From: JAKAWQ01 sp035509315
Lineage (GTDB): Bacteria > Pseudomonadota > Alphaproteobacteria > Acetobacterales > Acetobacteraceae
DNA length: 64,000 nt
Assembly: GCA_035509315.1 (NCBI GenBank)
Contig: DATJLS010000043.1
Coordinates: forward strand, 41,770 to 105,769
Direction: 5' to 3'
Shown: positions 33,320-42,669 of the stretch, in pieces
Position numbering within the stretch: position 1 is the first letter of the stretch
How the letters are laid out: each line of letters opens with the position of its first letter
The notes under the pieces: model-generated
What the model saw: only the letters and a program-made list of their open reading frames with translations
Told to the model about the DNA's origin: nothing
The model's database searches: none
Made by a program: the position numbers and the translations under genes

Positions 33320-34495
33320 ATGAAGATCAGCCGCATTGAGACGCTGCACTGCGATGCCGGGTGGCGCAATTTTTCCTTCCTCAAAATCGCGACCGCCGAC
33401 GGGATCATCGGCTGGTCCGAGTTCAGCGAAGGGTTCGGCACCGCCGGCCTCGGCGCGGTGATCGAGGCGTTGGGCAAAACCATCATCGGGCAGGACCCGC
33501 GGCGGATCGGCCTCATCACCGCCACCCTCTACACCCAGGTGACGCCGGCGCGCGCCGGGCTCAACCATCTCGCGATCGCGGCGATCGAGAATGCGCTGCT
33601 CGACATCAAGGCGAAGGCGCTCGGCGTGCCGATGTACGAACTCTTCGGCGGCGCGATCCGCACGCGCATCCCGCTCTACTGGTCCCATTGCGGGAGCTAT
33701 CGGGTGCGCGACGCGGCTCTGGTGGGCGTGCCGCCGCTCAGGACCTATGACGATCTCTTCCATCTCGGCGAGGAAGTGAAGCGGCGCGGCTTCCGCGCGC
33801 TCAAGACCAATATCCTGCTGCCCGGCAAGGACGGGCTCGTGAGCTTCCGCCCGGGTTTCGGCCGCAGCCCGGGCTTTCCGGAGCTCAACTGGAGCCATGA
33901 GGTGCTCGAAGGGACCAAGCGCCAGCTCAAGACGTTCCGCGACGCGATCGGCCCGGACACAGCGCTTCATCTCGACGTCAATTTCCATTTCAAGACAGAA
34001 GGTTTTCTCAGAATTGCCGAAGCGGTGGCGCCCTTCGCGCTCTCCTGGCTCGAGCTCGACACGTACGACCCCGATGCGCTCGCGCTCATTCGTCGCCATG
34101 CTCCCTGCCCGATCGCCTCGTGCGAGGTGCTGACCTCTCGCCGCGAGTTCAAGCGCTATTTCGAGACCTATGCGATGGATGTCGCGATCGTCGACGTGCC
34201 GTGGAACGGGCTCATCGAATCGGTGAAGATCGCGGCGATGGCCGAAGCCTATGAGGTGAATGTCGCGCCCCATAATTTCTATGGCCATCTCTGCACGATG
34301 ATGAGCGCGCATTTCTCGGCGGTGGTGCCGAATTTCCGCATCATGGAGATCGATATCGACAGCGTGCGCTGGCGCGACGAATTCTTCTCCGCGCCCCCGC
34401 TGATCGAGGATGGCATGCTCGTGCTCGGCGAGAAGCCGGGCTGGGGGATCGAGGTGAACGAGGCGGCGGTGCGCGCTCGCCCGCCGCGGGGCTGA
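33320..34495 (+). CDS. Mandelate racemase/muconate lactonizing (enolase superfamily) dehydratase
   Basis: 391 residues. The enolase-superfamily barrel has a Lys in 'RALKTNILLPG', metal ligands in 'ALHLDVNFHF', 'SWLELDTYD' and 'IASCEVLTSR', and a catalytic His in 'VNVAPHNFYGHL'. These patterns fit sugar-acid dehydratases that make 2-keto-3-deoxy acids. GGTGGGAGGACGGA precedes the ATG. It is the first gene of an operon with a sugar importer, a 2-hydroxyacid dehydrogenase and a ThDP enzyme. Substrate unknown. Confidence 0.9.
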   Translation: MKISRIETLHCDAGWRNFSFLKIATADGIIGWSEFSEGFGTAGLGAVIEALGKTIIGQDPRRIGLITATLYTQVTPARAGLNHLAIAAIENALLDIKAKALGVPMYELFGGAIRTRIPLYWSHCGSYRVRDAALVGVPPLRTYDDLFHLGEEVKRRGFRALKTNILLPGKDGLVSFRPGFGRSPGFPELNWSHEVLEGTKRQLKTFRDAIGPDTALHLDVNFHFKTEGFLRIAEAVAPFALSWLELDTYDPDALALIRRHAPCPIASCEVLTSRREFKRYFETYAMDVAIVDVPWNGLIESVKIAAMAEAYEVNVAPHNFYGHLCTMMSAHFSAVVPNFRIMEIDIDSVRWRDEFFSAPPLIEDGMLVLGEKPGWGIEVNEAAVRARPPRG

Positions 34496-34506
34496 TTCCC
34501 CCCCCG

Positions 34507-35577
34507 ATGCCAGACGTATCGATCCGAGGCGTGCGCAAATCTTTTGGCCCGGTCGAGGTCATCCACGGGGTCGATGTCGAGATCGAGGATGGGGCATTCG
34601 TCGTCCTGGTCGGACCCTCGGGCTGCGGCAAGACAACGCTTCTGCGCATGATCGCCGGACTTGAGAACATCAGCGGGGGCGAGATCGCGATCGATGGCCA
34701 GGTGGTCAACCGCCTGCCGCCGAAAGAGCGCGACATTGCCATGGTTTTTCAGAATTACGCGCTCTACCCTCATATGACGGTACGCGAGAACATGGCTTTC
34801 TCGCTCAAGCTCGCCAAAGCGCCGGCGGACGTGATCGAGGGACGCGTCGGGCGAGCGACGGCGATCCTCGGCCTTGCCGACTATCTGGATCGCTACCCGC
34901 GGCAGCTCTCGGGCGGGCAGCGCCAGCGGGTCGCGATGGGTCGCGCGATCGTGCGCAACCCGAAAGTGTTCCTTTTCGACGAGCCGCTCTCCAACCTCGA
35001 CGCCAAGCTCCGTGTGCAGATGCGGGCCGAGATCAAGGAGCTGCATCAACGGCTCAAGACCACGACCGTCTATGTCACGCACGACCAGATCGAGGCGATG
35101 ACGATGGCGGACAAGATCGTGGTGATGCGTGCCGGCCATGTGGAGCAGATCGGCGATCCGCTCACCCTCTACGATCGGCCGGAGAATCTTTTCGTCGCCG
35201 GTTTCATCGGCAGCCCGGCGATGAATTTCATCCCCGGCACGGTCGAGGCGGGCGGGTTCCGCGCCGAAAAGGGCACGCTCTGGCCGCTCGATCCCGGACT
35301 CGCTGCGCGGTTCGCGGGCCGTGTGGCGACCTATGGTGTGCGGCCGGAGCATCTGGCCGTGGCTGATGAGGGACTGCCCCTCGTCGTGCAGGTGATCGAG
35401 CCCACGGGATCGGAGACGCAGGTGATCGGCGAGGTCTCCGGATGCGCGATCGTTGCCGTGCTGCGTGAGCGGCTTGCCGCCCGGCCCGGCAGCACGATCG
35501 GAATCTCGGTCGATCCGCGGAACGTACACCTGTTCGATCGCGAAAGCGCGGCACGGCTCGGCAAGGGCGGGTGCTGA
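34507..35577 (+). CDS. Sugar ABC importer ATP-binding protein (UgpC/MalK type)
   Basis: 356 residues. Walker A is GPSGCGKT at 36-43, signature 'LSGGQRQRVAMGRA', Walker B 'VFLFDEPLSNLDAKL', switch His in 'VTHDQIEAM', then a TOBE domain. It follows the dehydratase gene by 11 bp. It shares the same layout as the ATPase at 604-1704 and is clearly a paralog. It energises the importer encoded by the next three genes. Confidence 0.95.
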   Translation: MPDVSIRGVRKSFGPVEVIHGVDVEIEDGAFVVLVGPSGCGKTTLLRMIAGLENISGGEIAIDGQVVNRLPPKERDIAMVFQNYALYPHMTVRENMAFSLKLAKAPADVIEGRVGRATAILGLADYLDRYPRQLSGGQRQRVAMGRAIVRNPKVFLFDEPLSNLDAKLRVQMRAEIKELHQRLKTTTVYVTHDQIEAMTMADKIVVMRAGHVEQIGDPLTLYDRPENLFVAGFIGSPAMNFIPGTVEAGGFRAEKGTLWPLDPGLAARFAGRVATYGVRPEHLAVADEGLPLVVQVIEPTGSETQVIGEVSGCAIVAVLRERLAARPGSTIGISVDPRNVHLFDRESAARLGKGGC

Positions 35578-35764
35578 GAGAACGCAGTGACAATGCCAAG
35601 ACAGGAGGCGGAGCGGATTGCGGAGATGCGGCGCCGGAGCTAGGGTTCCAGGGAATGCGGGCATGATATCGCGCATCGAGAAAAGGCCAAGCGTGCGGAA
35701 ATGATTTCGCCGCCTAGCCACGTCGTGGCCGGAAGGTCCAGCGCTTGAGGAGGGGATGCAGGAA
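35578..35764. other. Gap within the importer operon
   Basis: 187 bp between the ATPase stop and the binding-protein start. It contains a strong ribosome site GAGGAGGGG near its end. A promoter here would explain separate, higher expression of the binding protein; no clear -35/-10 pair or operator was identified. Confidence 0.35.
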
Positions 35765-37123
35765 ATGGATCATTTGACACGGCGTCAATCGTTGGTGATG
35801 GGAACGGGCGCGCTCGGCGGGGCGACGCTGCTGGGTCCGGCGGGGCGGGCGCAGACGATGGAAGCGGGTGTTCCAGTCGCGAACGTCAAACCCCCAGCCT
35901 TCGCGATCGAAAAGGGCGCGAACCTCAAGGTGCTTCGGCCGGCGAAATTCGTCGCTCCGGACGAGACCTATTTCCGCGCCAATACGAAGAAATTCACCGA
36001 GACGACCGGGGTTCCGGTCGCGCTCGACTTCATCAGCTGGGAACAGCTCCGGCCGCAGACGGCGGTGACCGCCAATACGGGCGCCGGGCCGGATATCATC
36101 ATCGGCTGGAGCGCGGACCCGCAGATCTATGCGAGCAAGCTCGTCGATCTCAGCGATCTCGGGGAATATCTCGGCGCCAAATACGGCGGCTGGTTCGATC
36201 TCGCGACGGTGTATGGCACCAAGTGGGGCAGCGGCGGCAAGCAATGGATTTCGATTCCGCTCGGCGGATCGAGCGGGCCGGCCGTCTATCGCATCTCCTG
36301 GCTGAAGGAGGCGGGGTTCGATGCGATCCCGAACGACCTCGATCAGTTCCTCACGCTTTGCCAGAAGCTCAAGCAGGCGGGGCATCCTTGCGGTTTCGCG
36401 CTCGGCCATGCCGTGGGCGATGCCAACGGGTTCTGCAACTGGCTGCTCTGGTCCCACGGCGCCTACGCGATCGACGAGCATGGCAAGGTCGCGCTCGATT
36501 CCAAGGCAACGATCGACGCCTTGAACTATGCCAGGGAACTGTACCCGACGATGATCCCGGGCACCACGTCCTGGAACGACGCCAGCAACAATCAGGCTTT
36601 CGTGGCCGGGGAGATCTCGCTCACCTACAACGGCGTCTCGATCTACTTCGTGCTCAAGAATTCTTCCGATCCCAAGCTCAGGGCAATCGCCGCGGATACC
36701 AACAATGCGCTGCCGCCGCTCGGCTACGCCAAGCAGGCACCGCTATCGGCGCTGGTGGTGAACGGAATGGTTTTCCGGCACACGAAATATCCGAATGCGG
36801 CCAAGGAGTATCTCCGCTTCATGATGGAGGCGCCGCAATATGGCCCCTGGCTCGCAGGCTGCCTTGGCTACTGGTCGGAGCCGCTCAAGGCCTATGCCAA
36901 AATGACCTTCTGGGACAGCGATCCGAAGATTGCCGCGTACAAGTTCGGCATGAACACGCCGTATTACGATGGCTACAAGGGCCCGATCGGCGCCAATTCA
37001 AGCGCCCTCTCGGCCAACTATATCATCGTCGACATGTTCGCCAAGGTGGCAACGGGCAATGCCTCCGCCGCCTCGGCCGCGCGGTTCGCGGCCGGCCAGG
37101 CGAAACGCTACTATCCAGGGTGA
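35765..37123 (+). CDS. Extracellular sugar-binding protein of ABC importer
   Basis: 452 residues from ATG 35765; an ATG at 35756 is possible but too close to GAGGAGGGG. 'HLTRRQSLVMGTGALGGATL' is a Tat signal ending near 'GRAQT'. The mature protein is a family 1 solute-binding fold ('GAGPDIIIGWSADPQIY', 'GEISLTYNGVSIYF', 'YLRFMMEAPQYG'). It delivers the ligand to the permeases that follow. It is only distantly related to the binding protein at 3631. Confidence 0.92.
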   Translation: MDHLTRRQSLVMGTGALGGATLLGPAGRAQTMEAGVPVANVKPPAFAIEKGANLKVLRPAKFVAPDETYFRANTKKFTETTGVPVALDFISWEQLRPQTAVTANTGAGPDIIIGWSADPQIYASKLVDLSDLGEYLGAKYGGWFDLATVYGTKWGSGGKQWISIPLGGSSGPAVYRISWLKEAGFDAIPNDLDQFLTLCQKLKQAGHPCGFALGHAVGDANGFCNWLLWSHGAYAIDEHGKVALDSKATIDALNYARELYPTMIPGTTSWNDASNNQAFVAGEISLTYNGVSIYFVLKNSSDPKLRAIAADTNNALPPLGYAKQAPLSALVVNGMVFRHTKYPNAAKEYLRFMMEAPQYGPWLAGCLGYWSEPLKAYAKMTFWDSDPKIAAYKFGMNTPYYDGYKGPIGANSSALSANYIIVDMFAKVATGNASAASAARFAAGQAKRYYPG

Positions 37124-37149
37124 AGGATCTGTCGCCCGGAGAAATTGGA

Positions 37150-37167
37150 TTCCCGCTTTCGCGGGAA
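37150..37167 (+). promoter_or_regulatory. Intercistronic hairpin after the binding-protein gene
   Basis: TTCCCGC-TTTC-GCGGGAA forms a 7-bp stem with a 4-base loop, 27 bp after the binding-protein stop. Such hairpins commonly stabilise the binding-protein mRNA or attenuate read-through so permeases are made in smaller amount. The motif also resembles widespread proteobacterial dispersed palindromes. Confidence 0.6.
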
Positions 37168-37227
37168 GGGTGGCGCGCGGCCGGTTTCGGCTGAAAGGAC
37201 CGGAGGCGGCGCAGGCGGGAGGACGGC

Positions 37228-38199
37228 ATGGACGTCGCCGTTGAAGAGGCAGACGCGGTTGCGGCCTGGCGACCGGAGCGGCGACGCGAGAGCTGGCTCG
37301 CGCGGCTTTTCAATGCCAGGCCGTTCCTGATCGCGCTCTGCCTTACGCCCGCCATCGGTCTCCTCGTCGTCTTCCTCACCTATCCGCTTGGCCTCGGCTT
37401 CTGGCTTGCGCTCACGGATTCGACGATCGGCCAGCGCGGCCACTTCGTTGGGCTCGCCAACTTCGTCTCGATCGTGAACGACCCCGTGTTTCAGCTCACG
37501 GTCTTCAATACGATCTTCTACACGGCGGCGGCGACGGTCGGTAAATTCGCGCTCGGCCTCTGGCTCGCATTGCTGCTCAACCACCATCTGCCGTTCAAGG
37601 CGTTCCTGCGCGCGATCGTCCTGCTGCCCTGGATCGTGCCGACTGTGCTATCGGCGATCGTCTGGTGGTGGATGTACTCACCGCAATTCTCGATCATTTC
37701 CTATCTCCTCGTGAACGTGCTGCATCTGCGCGCGACCTATATCGATTTTCTGGGTTCCGCCTGGCCGGCCCGCTGGTCGCTGGTCGCGGCCAATGTCTGG
37801 CGTGGCATTCCGTTCGTCGCCGTCATCACGCTCGCCGGATTGCAGACGATCTCGCCTTCGCTCTACGAGGCGGCGCTCCTGGATGGCGCCAGCGCCTGGC
37901 AGCGCTTCCGTTTTATAACCGTTCCGATGCTGATGCCGATCCTCTCGGTGGCGCTCACGCTCTCCACCCTCTTTACATTCTCGGACTTCCAGCTCGTCTA
38001 TGCGATCACCAATGGCGGGCCCTTCAACACCACCCAGATCATGGCGACACTCGCCTACCAGGTCGCGATCCCGGGCTCAGAGCTCGGCCAGGGGGCGGCG
38101 ATCGCGATCGCGATGATCCCGTTCCTGGTGGCGCTCACCGCGCTCAATTATTTCGGGCTGGCACGCCGGAAATGGCAACAAGGGCCCGCCAATGAGTGA
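37228..38199 (+). CDS. Carbohydrate ABC importer permease (MalF type)
   Basis: 323 residues with a roughly 30-residue charged cytoplasmic N-terminus, then six membrane helices. The EAA loop is 'LYEAALLDGASAWQRFRFI'. It pairs with the next gene to form the importer channel. Its 3' end contains a direct repeat, CCAATGAGTGA, spaced 18 bp (38189 and 38207). Confidence 0.93.
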   Translation: MDVAVEEADAVAAWRPERRRESWLARLFNARPFLIALCLTPAIGLLVVFLTYPLGLGFWLALTDSTIGQRGHFVGLANFVSIVNDPVFQLTVFNTIFYTAAATVGKFALGLWLALLLNHHLPFKAFLRAIVLLPWIVPTVLSAIVWWWMYSPQFSIISYLLVNVLHLRATYIDFLGSAWPARWSLVAANVWRGIPFVAVITLAGLQTISPSLYEAALLDGASAWQRFRFITVPMLMPILSVALTLSTLFTFSDFQLVYAITNGGPFNTTQIMATLAYQVAIPGSELGQGAAIAIAMIPFLVALTALNYFGLARRKWQQGPANE

Positions 38200-38217
38200 T
38201 GACTCACCAATGAGTGA
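38189..38217 (+). repeat. Short direct repeat at the permease-permease junction
   Basis: CCAATGAGTGA occurs at 38189-38199 and again at 38207-38217, with TGACTCA between. The first copy contains the stop codon of the upstream permease; the second lies in the 24-bp gap before the next start. The TGAGT/ACTCA pair could form a small stem. Probably a slip duplication. Confidence 0.6.
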
Positions 38218-38223
38218 CGCTTC

Positions 38224-39099
38224 ATGAGCAGCGCGGCCACCGACGGGAGCGAGCTTCTCTCCTGGGATTCGCGCGCACGAAGGGTGGTGACGGTCTATGT
38301 GCCGCTCGCCCTCTTCGTGATCATCCTGCTCTTCCCTTTCTACTGGATGACGATCACGGCCTTCAAGCCGGACTCGGAGATGGAGGACTACAAGGATTAC
38401 AGCCCGTTCTGGATCCACTCGCCGACGCTGCACAATTTCGATGTGCTCCTCTTCCACACCCAGTTCCCGCGCTGGATGCTGATCACGATCACCGTCGCGA
38501 TCGGCTCGACGATCCTCTCGATCTTTTGCAGCGTGCTCGCCGCCTATGCGATCGAACGGTTGCGCTTCCGCGGCTCGACGCACGTTGCGCTGGCGATCTA
38601 CCTTGCCTATCTGGTGCCGCCGACGATCCTCTTCATTCCGCTGGCGACGATGATCGTCCAGCTCGGGCTCTATAACAGCCCGCTCTCGCTGATCCTCACC
38701 TACCCGACCTTCCTCATCCCGTTCTGCACCTGGCTCCTGATCGGCTACTTCAAGTCAATCCCTTACGAGCTCGAGGAATGCGCGCTGATCGACGGCGCCT
38801 CCCGCCTGCAGATCCTGCGCAGGATCGTGCTGCCGCTTTCGATGCCCGGCCTGATCTCGGCAGGCATTTTCGCCTTTACCCTTTCCTGGAACGAGTTCAT
38901 CTATGCGCTCGCCTTCATTCAATCCACCGCCAACAAAACGGTGCCGGTGGCGGTTCTCACAGAACTGGTGACCGGCGATGTCTATCAATGGGGATCGCTG
39001 ATGGCCGGCGCGCTGCTCGGCTCCGTGCCGGTGGCGCTATTCTATTCGCTGTTTGCGGAATACTATGTTTCGAGCTTGACCGGCGCGGTGAAGGAATGA
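38224..39099 (+). CDS. Carbohydrate ABC importer permease (MalG type)
   Basis: 291 residues, six membrane helices, with the EAA loop 'ELEECALIDGASRLQILRRI'. In this loop the usual Ala-Ala after Glu is 'Cys-Ala', a mild variation. It is the second permease of the importer and is followed after 37 bp by a 2-hydroxyacid dehydrogenase gene. Confidence 0.93.
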   Translation: MSSAATDGSELLSWDSRARRVVTVYVPLALFVIILLFPFYWMTITAFKPDSEMEDYKDYSPFWIHSPTLHNFDVLLFHTQFPRWMLITITVAIGSTILSIFCSVLAAYAIERLRFRGSTHVALAIYLAYLVPPTILFIPLATMIVQLGLYNSPLSLILTYPTFLIPFCTWLLIGYFKSIPYELEECALIDGASRLQILRRIVLPLSMPGLISAGIFAFTLSWNEFIYALAFIQSTANKTVPVAVLTELVTGDVYQWGSLMAGALLGSVPVALFYSLFAEYYVSSLTGAVKE

Positions 39100-39136
39100 G
39101 CGCCGCAACGCTCAAGCAAAAGGGGAGAGAAAGAGA

Positions 39137-40168
39137 GTGGCGCGATTCAAGGTGGTGACCCCGGCCGGGCCGGACGGCGACTATGGCTACGAGATGGAAG
39201 CGCTCGCCCGCATCGATGCCGAGATCGTCGAGGCGCCGGGGACGAGCGCGCAGGAATTCATCGCCGTCGCGCGCGATGCCGATGCCCTCTATGCCAAGGG
39301 GATTCCGATCACGCGGACGATCATCGACCGGCTCGAGCGTTGCAAGGTGATCACGCTCGGCAGCGTCGGGGTGGATTCGGTCGATGTTGCCGCGGCCACG
39401 GCACGCAGCATCCCGGTGACCAACGTGCCGGACACCTTTATCGAGGAGGTGGCGGACCACGCGATGACCCTGCTGCTCGCCAGCTTCCGCAACCTGGTGG
39501 CGCAGGACCGCATGGTCCGCACCGGGCGGTGGAAGGAAGGACGGCCGGCGCTTTACAAGATTCCCCGCCTGATCGGCCAGACCCTCGGCTTCATCGCCTT
39601 CGGACACGTCGCCCGCGCGGTCGCGCTTCGCGCGCGGGCGTTCGGGCTGCGCATGCTGGCCTATGATCCCTTCCTCGAGGAGCTGGTGATGACGCCCTAT
39701 GGCGTCGAGCCCGCGAGCCTCGCCGAGGTGCTTGAGAAATCCGACTTCATCTCGATGCACGCGCCGGCAACGCCGGACGCCCAGCATATGCTGCGCGAGG
39801 AGCATTTCCGGCGGATGAAGAAGACGGCGCTCTTCATCAATACCGGTCGCGGCCCGACGGTGGATGAGGCCGCCTTGATCAAGGCGCTCGAGCAGGGATG
39901 GATCGCGGGCGCCGGGCTCGATGTGCTCGAGACGGAGCCGCCTTCCGCGGACAATCCCCTGCTCAAGATGGACAATGTGATCCTGACGGCGCATGTGGCC
40001 TCTGCCTCGGCGCGCTTCGATCCGGTGCGGCGCCGGCGGGTCGGCCAGGAGCTTGCTCTCGTGCTCACGGGGCGTTGGCCGATGAGCTGTGTCAATCCCT
40101 CCGTGCTCGCGAGCACCGGGCTCCTTCGCTGGCAGCCGCAATCGATGGAGCGCGGGCCCAACAGCTGA
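39137..40168 (+). CDS. 2-hydroxyacid dehydrogenase (CtBP/PGDH-like) with altered NAD motif
   Basis: 343 residues, GTG start. Catalytic positions are present: Arg in 'INTGRGPTVDEAAL', Glu in 'DVLETEPPSADNPLL', His in 'LTAHVASASARFD'. The usual GxGxxG cofactor motif reads 'FIAFGHVARAV' (AxGxxA), two of three glycines replaced by Ala. It may still bind NAD(P) or may bind more weakly. Its place between importer and ThDP-enzyme genes suggests a catabolic step. Confidence 0.88.
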   Translation: MARFKVVTPAGPDGDYGYEMEALARIDAEIVEAPGTSAQEFIAVARDADALYAKGIPITRTIIDRLERCKVITLGSVGVDSVDVAAATARSIPVTNVPDTFIEEVADHAMTLLLASFRNLVAQDRMVRTGRWKEGRPALYKIPRLIGQTLGFIAFGHVARAVALRARAFGLRMLAYDPFLEELVMTPYGVEPASLAEVLEKSDFISMHAPATPDAQHMLREEHFRRMKKTALFINTGRGPTVDEAALIKALEQGWIAGAGLDVLETEPPSADNPLLKMDNVILTAHVASASARFDPVRRRRVGQELALVLTGRWPMSCVNPSVLASTGLLRWQPQSMERGPNS

Positions 40169-40219
40169 CGGTCCGCCGAACAGAACCGGACGGGAAGCCG
40201 AGAAGGAAAGGAAAAGAGG

Positions 40220-41848
40220 ATGAAGGCGGGCGATGCGATCGCGGAAATTCTGAGGCGCGAAGGAATCCGCACCATCATCGGCTATCCGGTGAACCATGTG
40301 CTTGAGCATGCGGCGCGGGCGGAGATCCGCCCGATCATCGTCCGCCAGGAACGGATCGGGCTGCACATGGCGGACGCGATGGCCCGGCTTTCCTCCGGGG
40401 CGAACCCGGGCGTCTTCGCCATGCAGCACGGCCCGGGAACGGAGAATGCCTTCGGCGGCGTTGCCCAGGCTTTTGGCGAATCCGCGCCGATCCTGGTGCT
40501 GCCGATGGGCTATCCGCGGCGCATCGCGCATGTCCCGCCCAATTTCAACGCGGTGACCAATTTCGCGCACGTGACGAAGTGGGCGGAGCCGCTGACCAGC
40601 GCGCGCGAGATCCCGAACGTGTTCCGCCGCGCCTTCGGGCGGCTGCGCAACGGCCGCGGCGGGCCGGTGCTGGTGGAGATCCCGAACGATGTCTTTGCCG
40701 AGGAGATCCCGGACGGGTTCGAGTACGCGCCGGTCCCGGCAACCCGGACCGGCCCCGATCCGCAGGCGGTCGCGCGGGTCGCGAAAAAGCTCGCCGAGGC
40801 GAAACGCCTGGTAATCTACGCCGGCCAGGGTGTGCATTACGCGCGCGGCTGGGAGGAGCTTAAGAAACTCGCCGAGCGGCTCGCCGCCCCGGTGACGACG
40901 AGCCTCCAGGGCAAGAGCGCCTTTCCCGAGAACCATCCGCTCTCGCTCGGTTCCGGCGGGCGGGCGATCCCGAAGATGGTGCATGATTTCCTTGCCAATG
41001 CCGATGTGATCTTCGGGATCGGCTGCAGCTTCACCGAGACGAATTTCGGCGTGAGCATGCCGAAAGGAAAGACGATCATTCACGCGACCCTCGACCCGGA
41101 CGATCTCGGCAAGGATATCCCGATCGCCGATGCGCTGGCGGGCGATGCGGCACTGACGCTCGGCGCTTTGAATGCGGCGCTCGAGGATCTGCTGCCGCAG
41201 CGGCGCGATCCGGCGCCGGTGGCCGCCGAAATCGCGGCGGTGCGCGAGGAATGGATGGCGCAATGGCTGCCGCGCCTCACCTCGAACGAGACGCCGCTTT
41301 CGCCCTATCGGGTGATCTGGGACCTCGCCCACACGGTCGATCGGGCGCGGACGGTGATCACGCACGATGCCGGCAGCCCGCGCGATCAGCTTTCGCCGTT
41401 CTGGGTCTCGCCGACACCGCTTTCCTATATCGGCTGGGGCAAGACGACGCAGCTCGGCTACGGGCTCGGGCTCGCGATGGGCGCGAAGCTCGCCGAGCCG
41501 GAGAAGCTCTGCATCAATCTCTGGGGTGACGCGGCGATCGGTTTCACGGGGATGGATTTCGAGACGGCGGTGCGCGAGCGGATCCCGATTCTGTCCGTCC
41601 TGCTCAACAATTTCTCGATGGCGATCGAGCTCAAGGTGATGCCGGTCTCGACCGAGAAATATCGATCGACGGATATTTCCGGGGACTACGCGGCGATGGC
41701 GCGGGCCTTCGGCGGCTATGGCGAGCGCGTGGACCGGCCCGAGGAGATCGTGCCGGCGATCAAGCGCGGCATCGCCGCGACCGAACGGGGAGAGCCCGCG
41801 CTGCTCGAGTTCCTGACGAGCAAGGAGGTCAGGATTTCGACGTTCTGA
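40220..41848 (+). CDS. Thiamine-diphosphate enzyme (acetolactate synthase/IlvB-like)
   Basis: 542 residues with the three-domain ThDP layout: PYR domain with the catalytic-Glu segment 'IIVRQERIGLHMADAMAR', a central domain ('RLVIYAGQGVHYARGW'), and a PP domain with 'LWGDAAIGFTGMDFETAVRE...LLNNFSM', the GD-x-N metal-binding motif, here GDA rather than GDG. It would decarboxylate or ligate 2-oxoacids. It ends the operon begun by the dehydratase, so an oxoacid made there is the likely substrate. True acetolactate synthase is unlikely, since no ilvH gene follows. Confidence 0.9.
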   Translation: MKAGDAIAEILRREGIRTIIGYPVNHVLEHAARAEIRPIIVRQERIGLHMADAMARLSSGANPGVFAMQHGPGTENAFGGVAQAFGESAPILVLPMGYPRRIAHVPPNFNAVTNFAHVTKWAEPLTSAREIPNVFRRAFGRLRNGRGGPVLVEIPNDVFAEEIPDGFEYAPVPATRTGPDPQAVARVAKKLAEAKRLVIYAGQGVHYARGWEELKKLAERLAAPVTTSLQGKSAFPENHPLSLGSGGRAIPKMVHDFLANADVIFGIGCSFTETNFGVSMPKGKTIIHATLDPDDLGKDIPIADALAGDAALTLGALNAALEDLLPQRRDPAPVAAEIAAVREEWMAQWLPRLTSNETPLSPYRVIWDLAHTVDRARTVITHDAGSPRDQLSPFWVSPTPLSYIGWGKTTQLGYGLGLAMGAKLAEPEKLCINLWGDAAIGFTGMDFETAVRERIPILSVLLNNFSMAIELKVMPVSTEKYRSTDISGDYAAMARAFGGYGERVDRPEEIVPAIKRGIAATERGEPALLEFLTSKEVRISTF

Positions 41849-41872
41849 TCGACGCGCCGGCTGGATGTCTCG

Positions 41873-42646
41873 TCAGATCAGGCCGGCATCGATGATGAAA
41901 TTCTGTGCGGTGCACATGCGCGAATCGTCGGAGGCGAGCCAGAGCACGAGGTCCGCCACGTTCTCGGGATAGATCTTCTCCTTGAGGCATTGTGTCTTGA
42001 TCAGGTCCGCCTCCGCCTCCGGCGTCAGCCAGAGCGTCAACTGGCGCTCGGTCATGATCCAGCCCGGAATCACGCAATTGACGCGAATGCGATCCGGACC
42101 GAAATCCCTGGCCAGGCCGCGGGTAAGGCCCTCCACGGCCGCCTTGGCGCTGACATAGGCGGGCATGCCGCCGGTTCTCTGGTGCCAGCTCACCGAGCCG
42201 AAATTGATGATCGAGCCGCCACCTGCCTCGCGCATCATCGGCCAGACCGCCTGGGCGGCAAAGAACTGGTGGCGGAGGTTCACCGCAAATCGCTCGTCCC
42301 AGTAATCAACCGTGACGTCCTCGAGACGATGGCGCTGATCGTTGGCGGCATTGTTGACGAGCACTCTGACCGACCCGAGCGTCTTGCGCACATCCGCAAT
42401 CGCCGCCTGCAAGGCCGGAATATCGATGAGATCGACATGGTAGAAGAACGGCTTGTTGCCGCTCTCCTCGCCGATCTGTCGCGCCAGCGCCTCCCCCGCC
42501 TCAGCATTGATGTCGAAAAAGGCGACTTTCGCCTGCTGGCGGCAGAATCCCTCGACATGAGCGGCGCCGATGCCGGTGGCCCCACCGGTGACGAGCACGA
42601 CACTGCCCTTCAGGCTCGGGTAGATCGCCTTCTTGCTTTCGGCCAT
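41873..42646 (-). CDS. SDR-family oxidoreductase
   Basis: 257 residues with 'VLVTGGATGIGAA', 'VLVNNAANDQRH', Ser in 'NFGSVSWHQ' and YxxxK in 'PAYVSAKAAVEGL'. This subgroup resembles sugar dehydrogenases (xylose, arabinose or glucose type). A longer frame to 43177 overlaps the ABC ATPase and is not coding. It is the last gene of a CUT2 importer operon, 23 bp after the ATPase stop, and converges on the ThDP gene. Confidence 0.92.
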   Translation of the reverse strand: MAESKKAIYPSLKGSVVLVTGGATGIGAAHVEGFCRQQAKVAFFDINAEAGEALARQIGEESGNKPFFYHVDLIDIPALQAAIADVRKTLGSVRVLVNNAANDQRHRLEDVTVDYWDERFAVNLRHQFFAAQAVWPMMREAGGGSIINFGSVSWHQRTGGMPAYVSAKAAVEGLTRGLARDFGPDRIRVNCVIPGWIMTERQLTLWLTPEAEADLIKTQCLKEKIYPENVADLVLWLASDDSRMCTAQNFIIDAGLI

Positions 42647-42669
42647 AGGTCGTCCTCGCGAAATTGAAA

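Noticed and set aside
38957..41365. 802-codon minus-strand frame
   Set aside because: Antisense to the 2-hydroxyacid dehydrogenase and ThDP enzyme genes, with no recognisable domain.
40220..41848. Inositol catabolism enzyme IolD or biosynthetic acetolactate synthase
   Set aside because: No iolB/iolE/iolG-type partners or small IlvH subunit are present, and the motif GDA differs from the usual GDG; only the ThDP-enzyme level is supported.
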